From positions 186,001 to 250,000 of the forward strand of contig NZ_NPDR01000005.1 of the NCBI RefSeq assembly GCF_002811765.1: a DNA stretch of 64,000 bases, read 5' to 3'. The stretch's first letter is position 1; every line of letters starts with the position of its first letter. This document shows, in pieces, positions 45,227 to 54,227 of this stretch. The translations under genes and the position numbers were made by a program. Origin of the DNA: Leptospira saintgironsiae. GTDB taxonomy: Bacteria; Spirochaetota; Leptospiria; Leptospirales; Leptospiraceae. A model generated the notes under the pieces. That model did not search any database. It worked only from the letters and a program-made list of their open reading frames with translations, and was not told the origin of the DNA.

Positions 45227-46882
45227 TTGAGGAATTCTAAGCCGAAAAGGAAAATGGGAAAGGTGTTAAGAAAGGTTCTTCCTGGGCAAACTGAAATCAG
45301 ATTTAAAGCGGCAAAGCCGGCCAAACTGAACGGACTGCCTGACTTTTTAGTATTTCATAAGGAAGAGGTGAGAACATTCCGCCAAGCCCTTGGCAACCCA
45401 GGACTCTTCCGACATATCTTAATTACCGGCCCAGAGATAGAAGCAAACCTTTTGCAATTCGGGCAATACTTGGAAGGGATCGTTAAAGACCAACCTGTAG
45501 TTGCAGAACCAAATCCTACATTATTATCTTTAGCAGGATTTCCTTTTGAGAACAAATATAGACCAGGAAAAATTTCAGAAGCAAACGGCGGACTTTTACT
45601 TCTTCCAATCAAACCATTTGTAGAAGATCCGGATCTTTATTATTTTCTGAAAGGTGTGCTCCTAACTGGTAAAATAGATTTTCTTTCCCTTCCGGAAGGA
45701 TCTGATTCTACAAATATCAACCGTTTCCATCCAAGTATAGATTCCAGATTTAGACTTATCCTAGTAGGAGAAGAAACTGAAGTGGATTCTATCTCCCAGA
45801 TAGACGCCGACTTTTACGGAAGTTTTGATTTTAAAATTCATATGCCGTACGAGATCAGTTTGGAAAAATCCTGGCTTCCTATTTTTTCTGGACTAGTCAA
45901 ATCTTGGGAGAAGCCAGGTTATCCTCCTTTGGACCAAGCCGCTCTAGATTCACTTCTGGAACTTGCGCTCAGATGGAATGATAGCCAGACTAAACTTTCT
46001 TTACATCTTTCGGAACTTCGTTCTTTCGTAAGGGAAGTATTAGCATTTAATAATAAAGGTAAAAAAGCAGTAGGAAGAGCAGAAATAGAAGCAGGTCCTT
46101 CTCTTATCCAAAAAAGAACCGCCATCCACAAACGAAAATATATAGAGAATATCAAAGAAGGTCTTATTGGTGTTCCTCTGAAAGGAAAGAAAACAGGACG
46201 GATCAATGGACTTTCTGTAATTTTATTGCAGTCTTCCTTACTCGATTTTGGACAAGTGAACCAAGTATCCGCCAGGGTGTCTTTGGGTTCTGGAAACCTG
46301 ATCAATATAGAAAGAGAAGTAAATCTTTCAGGAAGCCTTCACGATAAGGGAGTTTTTATTCTACAGTCCTATATCAAAGGAATGTTTTCTCATACTCAGT
46401 CTTTTGGTTTGGATGCTTCTATTTTATTTGAACAAAATAGTTCTCCGATTGATGGGGACTCAGCAAGTTGTGCGGAACTTCTGGCACTTCTATCTGCGCT
46501 TTCCGGTTTGGAGATACCTTGTAATATTGCAGTGACCGGGGCTCTTTCCCAGTATGGGGATATTCTTCCTGTTGGTTCAGTGAATACTAAGATCCAGGCT
46601 TGGTATGATGTGATCCGACTTACAGGTTCTACTCGAGATAAATATAAAATTTATATTCCAAAGGATAATATGAGAGATCTGAATCTTCCACGCGAGATCC
46701 GAGAAAGTATGAAAAAGGGAAATTTCCAGATATTCTCCTGTTCTCATGTAGAAGATCTGATCCCTGATATTTTCGGGGTCCCAGCTGGTAGGATCTCCAA
46801 ATCAGGAAAATACCCGAACGGTTCCCTTTTTAGGATCATAGAAGAACGAATCGATCGCAAAAGAGACGGGGAAGAGGCTTAA
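45227..46882 (+). CDS. Lon-like protease with degenerate ATPase part
   Basis: 551 residues from a TTG (an ATG nine codons in, at 45254, is a real alternative with AAAAGG close upstream). The C-terminal third is a Lon (S16) proteolytic domain: [18 protein letters not shown] holds the nucleophile Ser412 and [10 protein letters not shown] the general base Lys455. The N-terminal region keeps the look of an AAA+ fold ([12 protein letters not shown]) but lacks the P-loop Lys of GxxGxGK. It resembles LonB/LonC-like proteins; ATP-dependent unfolding is doubtful. Located between queA and a small membrane protein gene. Protease role in cytoplasm, substrate unknown. Confidence 0.82.
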   Translation: MRNSKPKRKMGKVLRKVLPGQTEIRFKAAKPAKLNGLPDFLVFHKEEVRTFRQALGNPGLFRHILITGPEIEANLLQFGQYLEGIVKDQPVVAEPNPTLLSLAGFPFENKYRPGKISEANGGLLLLPIKPFVEDPDLYYFLKGVLLTGKIDFLSLPEGSDSTNINRFHPSIDSRFRLILVGEETEVDSISQIDADFYGSFDFKIHMPYEISLEKSWLPIFSGLVKSWEKPGYPPLDQAALDSLLELALRWNDSQTKLSLHLSELRSFVREVLAFNNKGKKAVGRAEIEAGPSLIQKRTAIHKRKYIENIKEGLIGVPLKGKKTGRINGLSVILLQSSLLDFGQVNQVSARVSLGSGNLINIEREVNLSGSLHDKGVFILQSYIKGMFSHTQSFGLDASILFEQNSSPIDGDSASCAELLALLSALSGLEIPCNIAVTGALSQYGDILPVGSVNTKIQAWYDVIRLTGSTRDKYKIYIPKDNMRDLNLPREIRESMKKGNFQIFSCSHVEDLIPDIFGVPAGRISKSGKYPNGSLFRIIEERIDRKRDGEEA

Positions 46883-46885
46883 GGC

Positions 46886-46921
46886 CGACCCCTGTTTCAC
46901 AGGGCCGGGCTGCTCCGGGTC
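46886..46921 (+). other. Structured GC-rich element after the Lon-like gene
   Basis: Directly after the stop codon, GACCC (46887-46891) and GGGTC (46917-46921) enclose an inner hairpin CCTG/CAGG (46891-46894 and 46900-46903) and a CCGG-type stem (46905-46918), like a small branched structure. No T-run follows and the downstream sequence is T/C-rich, so an intrinsic terminator or RNA element is equally possible. Confidence 0.35.
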
Positions 46922-46993
46922 AGAATTTCCCAAAATTTCTCAGATTTCCTCTAATCAGTCTCCCCCGAAACGACCGATACTTTATATACAGTC

Positions 46994-47224
46994 ATGAAAC
47001 GCGGGGCAAACATCAATATTGAGTCCTCTCTTCTTGTAACCTTGGTTGCGAGTATGGGATTCTTAGTTAGTTTGGGAATAGCCCCAGTCAAAACCGGAGG
47101 CTTTTTAAGCGAAGAACCGGTCTTAAGAGAACTTATCCCCGACCAATTTACTTGGGAACCAAGCTCGGAACAAATCCGAGATCTGCCAGAGAGAGTAGGA
47201 GAAACCGGACCCAGCCTGGTTTAA
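46994..47224 (+). CDS. Small single-pass membrane protein, putative
   Basis: 76 residues: an N-terminal charged part, one hydrophobic helix (LLVTLVASMGFLVSLGIAPV, about 13-32) and a Pro/Glu-rich tail ending GPSLV. No Shine-Dalgarno is obvious before the ATG. No family recognised. It could be real (it has good codon structure and is followed 57 bp later by YbaB), but might be an overcall. Confidence 0.5.
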   Translation: MKRGANINIESSLLVTLVASMGFLVSLGIAPVKTGGFLSEEPVLRELIPDQFTWEPSSEQIRDLPERVGETGPSLV

Positions 47225-47280
47225 TTTCTTGCTCCGCTTCCCCGTCTGAAAATCCTATCAAGAAAGACCGGGAGTGTTCG

Positions 47281-47589
47281 ATGTTCGGCAAAAGTTTAGA
47301 TAATCTAAAACAAATGAACCAGATGCGGGTTCGTATGAAAAAATTGGAGAAGGAACTGGAGGCTTTAACCTTCGAGGGAAAATCCAAGAATGATTTGGTC
47401 ATCTGCATTACTGACGGCAAACAAACCGTACAAGAGATACGTATCGAAGATTCGTTGCTTGCTAAAAATGATAAAAAACTACTTCAAAAAAGTATAAAGC
47501 AGGCTGTGAACCAATCTATGGAAGCTGCTCAAAAAGTAGCAGAAGAAAGAATGGGAGAATTTAAATCTCTTCTTTCCGGAATGCCTTAA
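47281..47589 (+). CDS. ybaB: YbaB/EbfC-family nucleoid-associated protein
   Basis: 102 residues from ATG 47281 (MFGKSLDNLKQM), preceded by GGGAG 8 nt upstream; an in-frame open region runs farther upstream but the start here matches the family. YbaB proteins are small dimeric DNA-binding proteins with a curved helix (MNQMRVRMKKLEKELEAL) and a beta-sheet (KNDLVICITDGKQTVQEIRI). In many bacteria ybaB sits next to dnaX and recR; neither is present in this window. Confidence 0.9.
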   Translation: MFGKSLDNLKQMNQMRVRMKKLEKELEALTFEGKSKNDLVICITDGKQTVQEIRIEDSLLAKNDKKLLQKSIKQAVNQSMEAAQKVAEERMGEFKSLLSGMP

Positions 47590-49212
47590 TTATAGGCCTT
47601 TATATTCACTAAAAATTTTCTGTTTCGTCCGATTCCGAGAGAGTTTAAAGAACTCATGAGGGCAGATCGGACGAGAATCAGTGGACTCAGGAAGAACAAT
47701 TGCTTCTTCTCCACCTTCGTCATCATTTTCTGTAATTCCTAAAGAAACCGAAATATCTCCTGTTCTTTTCATTTCTGTATTGATCTGCAGAGAATAAAGA
47801 TTTCCATCTATATTCTTTTTTAATAATACTAATCTCCCGATCGCATTAGAATTAGAACGATCCGCTTTTACGAATTGTATCTGTCCTGGATTTAATTCTC
47901 CTAGTGGAGTGATCTCAGGGATTCTGAGCGGATCGTATAATTTTCTGAGAACATCGCCGTCTGTCCCTGCTGCAGGAAATGGAAAAGATTGGATTGTTTT
48001 AGTGATATCTTGCAAAAATCCAGAAGCTCCATTTGTATCCGTTCCGGATTGTGCAAACTCTGGAGAAACATCTCCTAAAGATTGCCATAAGAATGCTGGA
48101 TAAATTTTCACAAAAATAGAAGATCCATCCGATCCAAGCGCATCTTTTACTTCCTGAGAAGCAGTTAGGTAATTATTTGCGTTTGTTTTGAATAGATGGA
48201 ATAATCCGGTCGCATCTGAAGCCCTATAACCTTTAGGACCCTGGACTCCAGTTCTAAAAAATGAATTTCTGGAATTTGTATCACTTCCCGAAATCATATA
48301 TAAGTATTTCATAAAGGAGTAGGCGAATGCGTAGTCTACCAGGGAATTAAATTTAGAACTTCCGAATATACTATTCCCGTTCACCCCTCTAGAACATGCG
48401 TTTGAATTTCTACCTCTATAACAATTGATACGATTGATTTGGGGGGAATATCCTGCGATATCTGCGGCAACTTCACTCGTTCCTTCATTGATCCAAGCCT
48501 CGTCTCTTCCCCCACCTTGGCTCATGATCCTGGCTTCGTATTGGAATCGGATCAAGTGTTGGTATTCATGGGCAAGAGTTGCTAAGAATGTATCTGGTTT
48601 TCCCTGTGCGAGATCAGAATTACGAACTGTAATCAGTTCCACCCCGTCCATATACACTATATTTGAATAATTAGAACGTACTGCATAACTGGAACTGTCT
48701 GGGAAATAATCTACAGGATCAAAAAATCCAGCTACAAAGGAAGAACCTGTAGTACTTCCATCATGTATATCTGAAACGATAACTGCAACTTTTCCATCTC
48801 CGTCTAGATCATCCGAAAAGCCGAAAGCCTCGCCTAACCTAGGATAAATTTTAGAATCGAATTCTTGGGAGATATATTGATAATCTAAAGCGGATTCTAA
48901 ACCGCTAGTTGCGTAGATGTTTACATGAGAGCCAGATGCTACCTTTGTTGTTTGCACACAGCTGGAACTGTTTTTTACAAGATTACGGATCCAGAATGTA
49001 TTATTGCCGCCACAGGAAATAGATACTTTGGCTAATGAAAGTAGATCGTCTATAGTAGGTTCTGATTTGTCTTGTGTGTTAAGTGCGTCATTGCTGACTA
49101 CACAGTCAGAAAGTAAGAATATCAAACAAACCGAAAGTACAAACGTATATAAAGATCTGCCTAGTGGCATACAAAGGGACTTCCAAAAACCGTCTCCGGT
49201 CGAAACCTTCAT
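47590..49212 (-). CDS. M30-type zinc metalloprotease lipoprotein
   Basis: 540 residues from an ATG with AGGAAAG upstream; an in-frame ATG 14 codons later (49170) may be the true start because the signal peptide begins there. Signal peptide ends in LIFLLSDC (lipobox). The protease core has HEYQHL (His215, Glu216, His219 in long-start numbering) with a downstream acidic third ligand in INEGTSEVAA and a TFLATLAHEYQHLIRF block like hyicolysin (M30) enzymes. The last 100 residues are beta-rich. Extracytoplasmic protease anchored in the envelope; target unknown. Convergent with ybaB (adjacent stop codons). Confidence 0.75.
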   Translation of the reverse strand: MKVSTGDGFWKSLCMPLGRSLYTFVLSVCLIFLLSDCVVSNDALNTQDKSEPTIDDLLSLAKVSISCGGNNTFWIRNLVKNSSSCVQTTKVASGSHVNIYATSGLESALDYQYISQEFDSKIYPRLGEAFGFSDDLDGDGKVAVIVSDIHDGSTTGSSFVAGFFDPVDYFPDSSSYAVRSNYSNIVYMDGVELITVRNSDLAQGKPDTFLATLAHEYQHLIRFQYEARIMSQGGGRDEAWINEGTSEVAADIAGYSPQINRINCYRGRNSNACSRGVNGNSIFGSSKFNSLVDYAFAYSFMKYLYMISGSDTNSRNSFFRTGVQGPKGYRASDATGLFHLFKTNANNYLTASQEVKDALGSDGSSIFVKIYPAFLWQSLGDVSPEFAQSGTDTNGASGFLQDITKTIQSFPFPAAGTDGDVLRKLYDPLRIPEITPLGELNPGQIQFVKADRSNSNAIGRLVLLKKNIDGNLYSLQINTEMKRTGDISVSLGITENDDEGGEEAIVLPESTDSRPICPHEFFKLSRNRTKQKIFSEYKGL

Positions 49213-49305
49213 GATCTTTCCTATCGAAAAAGGAAACTAGCTTTACGCCTTGATCCTTTTTGCTAAGGTCAATAATTATTCAGGGTCGAATGGGAGCAAG
49301 GATCA

Positions 49306-50091
49306 TTGACTAAAAACGTTCCGAAGATTTGGAAATTTTTTTCCAAAAAATTTCAATATATCGTAATTATTTCGTTAGGATATAATTGTGGATTTCGTCC
49401 TTCTCCCTTACAAAAAGATCCGATCTTAGGTCCACAAATTCCAGCTTTCGATTCCGTTCCGAATAGCGGAGAATATTTTTCAGAGATCAAAAAAATCCCA
49501 ACCGGGTTTTATATCCGACAGGTTTATCTAAATCATTCCAACAAAAAAGAAATGTTGATCAGTCAACTAACAGTGAGTGAATTTAAAAATTGGGAAGAGA
49601 CAAGGTTTGAGGGGAAACTAAATTTAGACGAGTCCGGAAAATTTTTTAGATTTCGTCCTAGACTTTGTAGGATGTTCACTAGTAAAAATCCTGGGGATCG
49701 TTGGACTTTGACTAGAGCATATGAATGCGATCATTTCGAATTTCTAATATGGAAATCAGGTCCGGAAGATATTCGTTTAACTCCAGGTCCAGAAGGAGAA
49801 GAGGAAGGGATTCTTCTTAAAAAATCTAAATCTTCTAATATTTCTCAAATTTCTGCAATTATACTAAAAACGGATCCGACTATTACAAGTATTTGGGGGA
49901 TTCGCCTATCCAGGGTCAGAAAGGGTGCTAAAGCTATATTAGAAAAACCAGATGGAAAAAGGACGGAACTGAATACTCTTAAAACTGTAGAAACTACAGG
50001 AGAGATTAAAACCGAAAAATCCGATCATGCGCAGCCAGGGGATATGATCTTATACACAAACCCTGGAGAAGCTAGGCCCCTCGCTCTATAG
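49306..50091 (+). CDS. Lipoprotein of unknown function
   Basis: 261 residues from a TTG start supported by GGGAG 9 nt upstream. The N terminus ends in ISLGYNC (Cys28), a spirochaetal lipobox. Mature part contains three more Cys (CRMF, YECDH and others) and no known domain; it is beta-rich, ending with KSDHAQPGDMILYTNPGEA. It is divergent from the metalloprotease lipoprotein and separated from it by 93 bp containing both promoters. Confidence 0.7.
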   Translation: MTKNVPKIWKFFSKKFQYIVIISLGYNCGFRPSPLQKDPILGPQIPAFDSVPNSGEYFSEIKKIPTGFYIRQVYLNHSNKKEMLISQLTVSEFKNWEETRFEGKLNLDESGKFFRFRPRLCRMFTSKNPGDRWTLTRAYECDHFEFLIWKSGPEDIRLTPGPEGEEEGILLKKSKSSNISQISAIILKTDPTITSIWGIRLSRVRKGAKAILEKPDGKRTELNTLKTVETTGEIKTEKSDHAQPGDMILYTNPGEARPLAL

Positions 50092-50125
50092 TCCGCCTGC
50101 GGGCTTCAGGAGTGAAGCGACTATA
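50087..50125. repeat. Bulged inverted repeat between convergent genes
   Basis: TATAGTCCGC (50087-50096) pairs with GCGACTATA (50117-50125) with one bulged base, and an inner hairpin GCTTCA (50103-50108) ggag TGAAGC (50113-50118) competes with part of it. It lies exactly between the convergent stops of two lipoprotein genes and could be a bidirectional stop. Only one copy of this sequence is visible in the window. Confidence 0.5.
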
Positions 50126-50126
50126 A

Positions 50127-50831
50127 TCAGTCTAATCCATTCTCCGAACTTAAGATCCTACGTAGGCCAGGAATGATTTTTACATAAGGTTGGATCTTTC
50201 TAAAATCAGAAATTTCTTTTGCGGAAACATCTGAACCATCCAGCTGCAGGTGGATCAGGTTCGTAAGACCATATAGAGGACTTAAATCTTTCACCTGGGT
50301 CCCGCCCAGATATATTTCCATTAGCCTTGTACAATTTTCTAAAGGCCTTAGATCCGTGATCTTAGTATGTTTAAGCTGTAAATGCCTTACACTACATCCC
50401 GGCCCCAAAAACCCTAGGTTAGAAATTTGAGAATCTGTCAGTTCTATTCTAGTGAGCCTATTCCAATGCAGATAATTTTTCAGATCTTGGTCGGCTATTT
50501 CTGTTTTGTTTAAAACTAGGCTGTCCAATTTTGCAAAACGATTTAATGGAGATAGATCTTTTACTGAAGATCCAGATAGATGAATATATCTGAGTTTAGG
50601 AAGATCAGGTAGGCCTTCTAATGATTTAAGATCTTTAGAATTTAGTTCTAGGATCTCTAATCTGGAGAATACGGAAAGATCGCTCCAAGTCGGATTGTCT
50701 TCGAATCCTAACCAACGGATTTCTTTAGGATATTTGCCTAAAATTTCACCTTCGGAATTTCGTACTGAAATAAGATGATTCGATTGAGAACAGGCAAATA
50801 AGAAGTAGAGGATTAAAAATAATTTCCTCAT
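50127..50831 (-). CDS. Leucine-rich-repeat lipoprotein
   Basis: 234 residues from the ATG at 50831 (a TTG 24 bp upstream is in frame). Signal peptide RKLFLILYFLFAC gives a lipid Cys. The mature part is five to six LRR units of the LxxLxLxxTxIxDLxPL type (for example LRYIHLSGSSVKDLSPL, VRHLQLKHTKITDLRPL, LMEIYLGGTQVKDLSPL, LIHLQLDGSDVSAKE), like internalin-type repeats. It is probably exposed on the outer membrane or periplasm as a protein-interaction scaffold; function unknown. Confidence 0.8.
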   Translation of the reverse strand: MRKLFLILYFLFACSQSNHLISVRNSEGEILGKYPKEIRWLGFEDNPTWSDLSVFSRLEILELNSKDLKSLEGLPDLPKLRYIHLSGSSVKDLSPLNRFAKLDSLVLNKTEIADQDLKNYLHWNRLTRIELTDSQISNLGFLGPGCSVRHLQLKHTKITDLRPLENCTRLMEIYLGGTQVKDLSPLYGLTNLIHLQLDGSDVSAKEISDFRKIQPYVKIIPGLRRILSSENGLD

Positions 50832-50914
50832 TAGATCGAATCTATTTGGATTCAATAATGAAGAAAACCAAAAAATTCAAATTTGGAATTTCGAAAATAT
50901 AATTCGATTCGTAT

Positions 50915-50928
50915 GTAGGAACTCCTAC
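50915..50928. repeat. Second copy of the GTAGGAACTCCTAC palindrome
   Basis: The 14-bp core GTAGGAACTCCTAC is identical to that at 5543-5558, although the flanks differ (CGTAT...GAGCG here). It lies in the intergenic region about 78 bp before the Fur-family gene, upstream of a TTGACA-like hexamer at 50956. Confidence 0.6.
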
Positions 50929-51005
50929 GAGCGCTTTGGAAGCGGATTTATCGAGTTGACATATGCTTCCTTTTTAGAGCAAGATAAGATTCGAAGCCGG
51001 TCTGA

Positions 51006-51404
51006 ATGGAAGAAGATAAAAAATCCGCCTCTCGAAACACTAAACAAAAGGGCGAGATCCTGAGAGTCATCCGTGACGCAAAAGGTCCTCTTTCGGTAAA
51101 GGAAATCCACGATATCTCTAAAAAATCCATACAGAATATAGGGATAGCTACTGTGTATCGGTCGGTGAATCATCTGTTGGAATCAGGTTCGATCCATGAG
51201 ATCCAATTGCCTGGAGAATCTTCCCGTTTCGAGATCAGCCATCTTGACCATCATCATCATTTCCATTGTAAAGTTTGCGATCGGGTTTTTGATGTGGAGA
51301 TTTGTCCTTTCCCTATGGAAAATTTACCCAAGGGATTTACATTAGATTCTCATGAAATTATTTTATATGGCATTTGTTCCGAATGTAATACCTCTCAAAA
51401 ATGA
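51006..51404 (+). CDS. Fur/PerR-family metal-responsive repressor
   Basis: 132 residues. The winged helix part (KEIHDISKKSIQNIGIATVYRSVNHLLESG) matches Fur-family DNA binding, followed by the metal and dimer region HLDHHHHFHCKVCDRVFDVE with a CxxC zinc pair and a second CSEC pair near the C terminus. Whether it senses Fe, Zn, Mn or peroxide cannot be told. Its stop codon overlaps the next gene's ATG (ATGA), so it is translated together with an SGNH-like protein. A TTGACA hexamer lies at 50956-50961, with no clean -10 at the usual spacing. Confidence 0.9.
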   Translation: MEEDKKSASRNTKQKGEILRVIRDAKGPLSVKEIHDISKKSIQNIGIATVYRSVNHLLESGSIHEIQLPGESSRFEISHLDHHHHFHCKVCDRVFDVEICPFPMENLPKGFTLDSHEIILYGICSECNTSQK

Positions 51405-52987
51405 ATCAAAAAAAAATAAAATCTAAAATAATCTACCTAAGCATTCTATTCATCGCTTTATTTTCCTTTATAGATAGGATCGTACTGCAAAATCTACTTT
51501 TCGAATTTCCGAATGAGCTGGAGTGGGATACTTCTCCTTGGTTCAATTTTTTAGAAAAAAGAAGAAGGATCCAATTCTCCGAAAATGAAAAAGGAGCATT
51601 GATTGTAGGAAGTAGTGTAGCTCTTTATTCTTCTCTTCCTGAAAGAATGAACGAAAGGCTTAAAGATAAGTCTATCCGCATGGAATTTTATTCTCATCCT
51701 GCTCTCACTCCTTCCGATTTCTATTTTTATAAGGAAGATATTTCTTCTAAAAAGCCTAAACTTGTATTTTTTGTTTTAAATCCTGCAGATCTTCAATTGG
51801 ATTTTCTGATCACAGAAAAAGAAAACGAAGCAAGATTAGCCCAATACAAACAAAATCTTCTCTACCAAGAAAAGTCCATCATCGACTTTCAAAATTTAGA
51901 ATATTCTGAAAAAGCCTTGGATGATGTTTCCGCAAAAACAAGGCACCAGAACAGAATGATCTATCCCGCTCAGTATCTAAGAGAGAAGTATGAAGATATT
52001 CTGAAAACAGGAAAATCCGCATTTTTATCTCTTCTCTCCAGATCTTTGTTTTTAGTTGTCCGGTATCGAAGTTTTTTATATGATCCGATGGACGCTTGGA
52101 TTGAAAACCATCTCAGAAGTGGGAGATCCTACCATTATTATACAGGAATTATTCCGGAAGAAGGTATCTATCTAAGAGGATGGGCTAAACCTGAATTTTC
52201 AATCGATTGCGAATTGAAAAACGGGGTTTTCGAAGAGAGTGTATTTTTCCAAGAGAAGAATACAACTTTAAGAATTTGGGGAGAAGGTAAACCGATCCTG
52301 CTCGATAGAACTTTCCCTAAGTCCGGTTGGCATACGATCAAATTTAATGTTCCAGAAAAGTTGGATAAGACCAAACTCAGAATTGCTTCTGATAAAAAAA
52401 TCTCTTCTTTGCAAGTGGACGCAAGGATTTTCGGAACAGAGGAAATTTATGGGATCAGACTTTCTCAAAACTTTTGTAGAAATGAGATCCGAAAACATAT
52501 CTCTTATATTCGAATCCCAGGTTTAGATGACTATAGACTTTCTAAAATGGATGATACAATATATTCCAAAGATTATACAGAAAGGATCTATGGATACAAA
52601 GGGGAAAGTTCTAAAATGTCCAGACTTGTCACTCTTAGAATGGCAAAGATCAAATTAGCATCTTCTCCTAAATTTTTTATATGGTCCGAATTGGAATATC
52701 TGAAAAAAGCAATTGTGTATCTTGAATCTCAAGGTATCCAAGTAGTTCTGGTAAATTCTCCTGAAAATCCGATCGAAAGAGAAGTATACGAATCCAGTCC
52801 TTGGTATAAAGGATATATTTCTTATTTGGAAAATTTGGGAAAAACTAAATATAAATTTAAAAATGCAATCTCTGATTTTGAAGATAAAAGATCTTTCTTA
52901 GACCCTCATCATTTGACCTACCAGGCTTCCGAAAAATCTTCAGATCTATATGCAGATTGGATCTTAGAAACATTAACGGCAAAGTAA
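51401..52987 (+). CDS. SGNH-like protein, coupled to the Fur-family gene
   Basis: 528 residues, N-terminal helix (KIIYLSILFIALFSFIDRIV), Ser block ALIVGSSVALYSSL and late DPHHLTYQAS (Asp-x-x-His), as in AlgX/AlgJ/DUF1574 proteins. The middle (about 230-370) is a beta-rich insertion absent from the two shorter SGNH proteins at 34408 and 36882. It starts on the last base codon of the Fur gene (ATGA overlap) and is followed 2 bp later by a GT-C-type membrane protein. No MBOAT gene adjoins it, so the acyl donor partner must be elsewhere or is not needed. Confidence 0.7.
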   Translation: MNQKKIKSKIIYLSILFIALFSFIDRIVLQNLLFEFPNELEWDTSPWFNFLEKRRRIQFSENEKGALIVGSSVALYSSLPERMNERLKDKSIRMEFYSHPALTPSDFYFYKEDISSKKPKLVFFVLNPADLQLDFLITEKENEARLAQYKQNLLYQEKSIIDFQNLEYSEKALDDVSAKTRHQNRMIYPAQYLREKYEDILKTGKSAFLSLLSRSLFLVVRYRSFLYDPMDAWIENHLRSGRSYHYYTGIIPEEGIYLRGWAKPEFSIDCELKNGVFEESVFFQEKNTTLRIWGEGKPILLDRTFPKSGWHTIKFNVPEKLDKTKLRIASDKKISSLQVDARIFGTEEIYGIRLSQNFCRNEIRKHISYIRIPGLDDYRLSKMDDTIYSKDYTERIYGYKGESSKMSRLVTLRMAKIKLASSPKFFIWSELEYLKKAIVYLESQGIQVVLVNSPENPIEREVYESSPWYKGYISYLENLGKTKYKFKNAISDFEDKRSFLDPHHLTYQASEKSSDLYADWILETLTAK

Positions 52988-52988
52988 A

Positions 52989-54227
52989 ATGTTCGGATTC
53001 TTATCTAAATTTTTACAAAATGAAAAATTGAAATCACAGTGTATTAGCGCTTTAGGAAATCCTAAACTAGTTACTGTAGTTTTTATCATTCTATATTCCT
53101 TTTCCTCTTTTTGTGTTTGGAAAAAATACTCTTGGAGCCCTAGCTCCCAGGTAAATTTTGGGAAAGAATTCGCGGATCAAAACAAAGAGCAAACTCCTCC
53201 AGGCGCAATCGTATTCTTAGGAGAGGAGGGGAACCTGGGCGCAGGTTACGACGGGCAGATCTTTTATTATTATTCTAGAATGTTGTCCGGTCTTAGTTTA
53301 GATTGGCCAAATGGTTTCGAGACTAGCTTTAGGGCGCCTAGGATAGGATATCCACTTTTAGTTTCTCCATTTGGTTGGTTCGGGATGAATGCAACCATCA
53401 TTGGGATGTACATTCTGAATTTAGGGATCTTCTATCTTTCTTATCTTGCGATCCGAGACTTATTACCTGATCCTAAAAAATACCTAAGTTCGTTCTATTT
53501 ATTTTCTCCATTTGCCCTAGGGAGTTATATCCTACTGGTCTCAGACACAGTAATGATGGGACTAAGCGTTCTAGCGTATTCGTTTTTTATCAGAAATAGA
53601 TTTATTACCTTCTCCTTATTAGCTGGTCTTGCAATTCTAACAAAAGAGCAGGCGATCTTTTTGTTTTTCCCTTTGGGACTGATTACATTATTCCAGAAAG
53701 AATTCATAAAAAGTATATGGGTAGCTTCTTCTTTAATCCTACCTGTGGTATGGAGTCTATATCTGAGAACCCAATTCCCAGAATGGACCCCAGGAAGTTT
53801 AGGCCATTTCTTTGATCCATTCGGAGGGCTTTCAGGATATTTTGGGGAACTCCAACAAGCTATAGTTTCAGGAGATCGAAATCTTATTCTTCTGATCAAA
53901 AAATTCTCCAGATTCCCATTGGTACTTCTTCTTTTATCCGGAACCTATCTTTTATTCCGAGGTGATTGGAAGAACGGGCTGGCATTTAGGCTTGGTTTTG
54001 GAATTCTTTTATTGACCGCGTATGCGGGAGGTTATGTTCTCTATTGGGCCACCTACGAGAACGTTTCCAGAATGTTTACATTCAGCATTCCTTTATTAAT
54101 TTTTTGGGAAAAGGAAGATGATACACTTCCGAGTGGAATATATTGGGCTCTAACAGGTATTATTCTAGTTTCGTTTTTAATAAAATTGGCATTCATTTCC
54201 AAACCCTTACGTCATTTGGTCTGGTAA
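52989..54227 (+). CDS. GT-C-type membrane protein
   Basis: 412 residues with about ten membrane helices. GYDGQIFYYYSRM (about 80-92) with an acidic loop and the preceding GEEGNLGAGY resemble the GYDGQFYY block of a cell-surface glycopolymer GT-C family. It probably transfers a sugar from a lipid donor at the outer face of the inner membrane. It follows the SGNH gene directly, so the Fur-SGNH-GT-C trio is likely one transcription unit. Confidence 0.68.
   Translation: MFGFLSKFLQNEKLKSQCISALGNPKLVTVVFIILYSFSSFCVWKKYSWSPSSQVNFGKEFADQNKEQTPPGAIVFLGEEGNLGAGYDGQIFYYYSRMLSGLSLDWPNGFETSFRAPRIGYPLLVSPFGWFGMNATIIGMYILNLGIFYLSYLAIRDLLPDPKKYLSSFYLFSPFALGSYILLVSDTVMMGLSVLAYSFFIRNRFITFSLLAGLAILTKEQAIFLFFPLGLITLFQKEFIKSIWVASSLILPVVWSLYLRTQFPEWTPGSLGHFFDPFGGLSGYFGELQQAIVSGDRNLILLIKKFSRFPLVLLLLSGTYLLFRGDWKNGLAFRLGFGILLLTAYAGGYVLYWATYENVSRMFTFSIPLLIFWEKEDDTLPSGIYWALTGIILVSFLIKLAFISKPLRHLVW

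Noticed and set aside
46886..46925. SRP (4.5S) RNA fragment on the minus strand, because of a CCGGAGCAGCC-like stretch
   Set aside because: The conserved GGAAGGAAGCAGC-type tetraloop region is missing and there is no long flanking stem, so this is a coincidence of short GC words.
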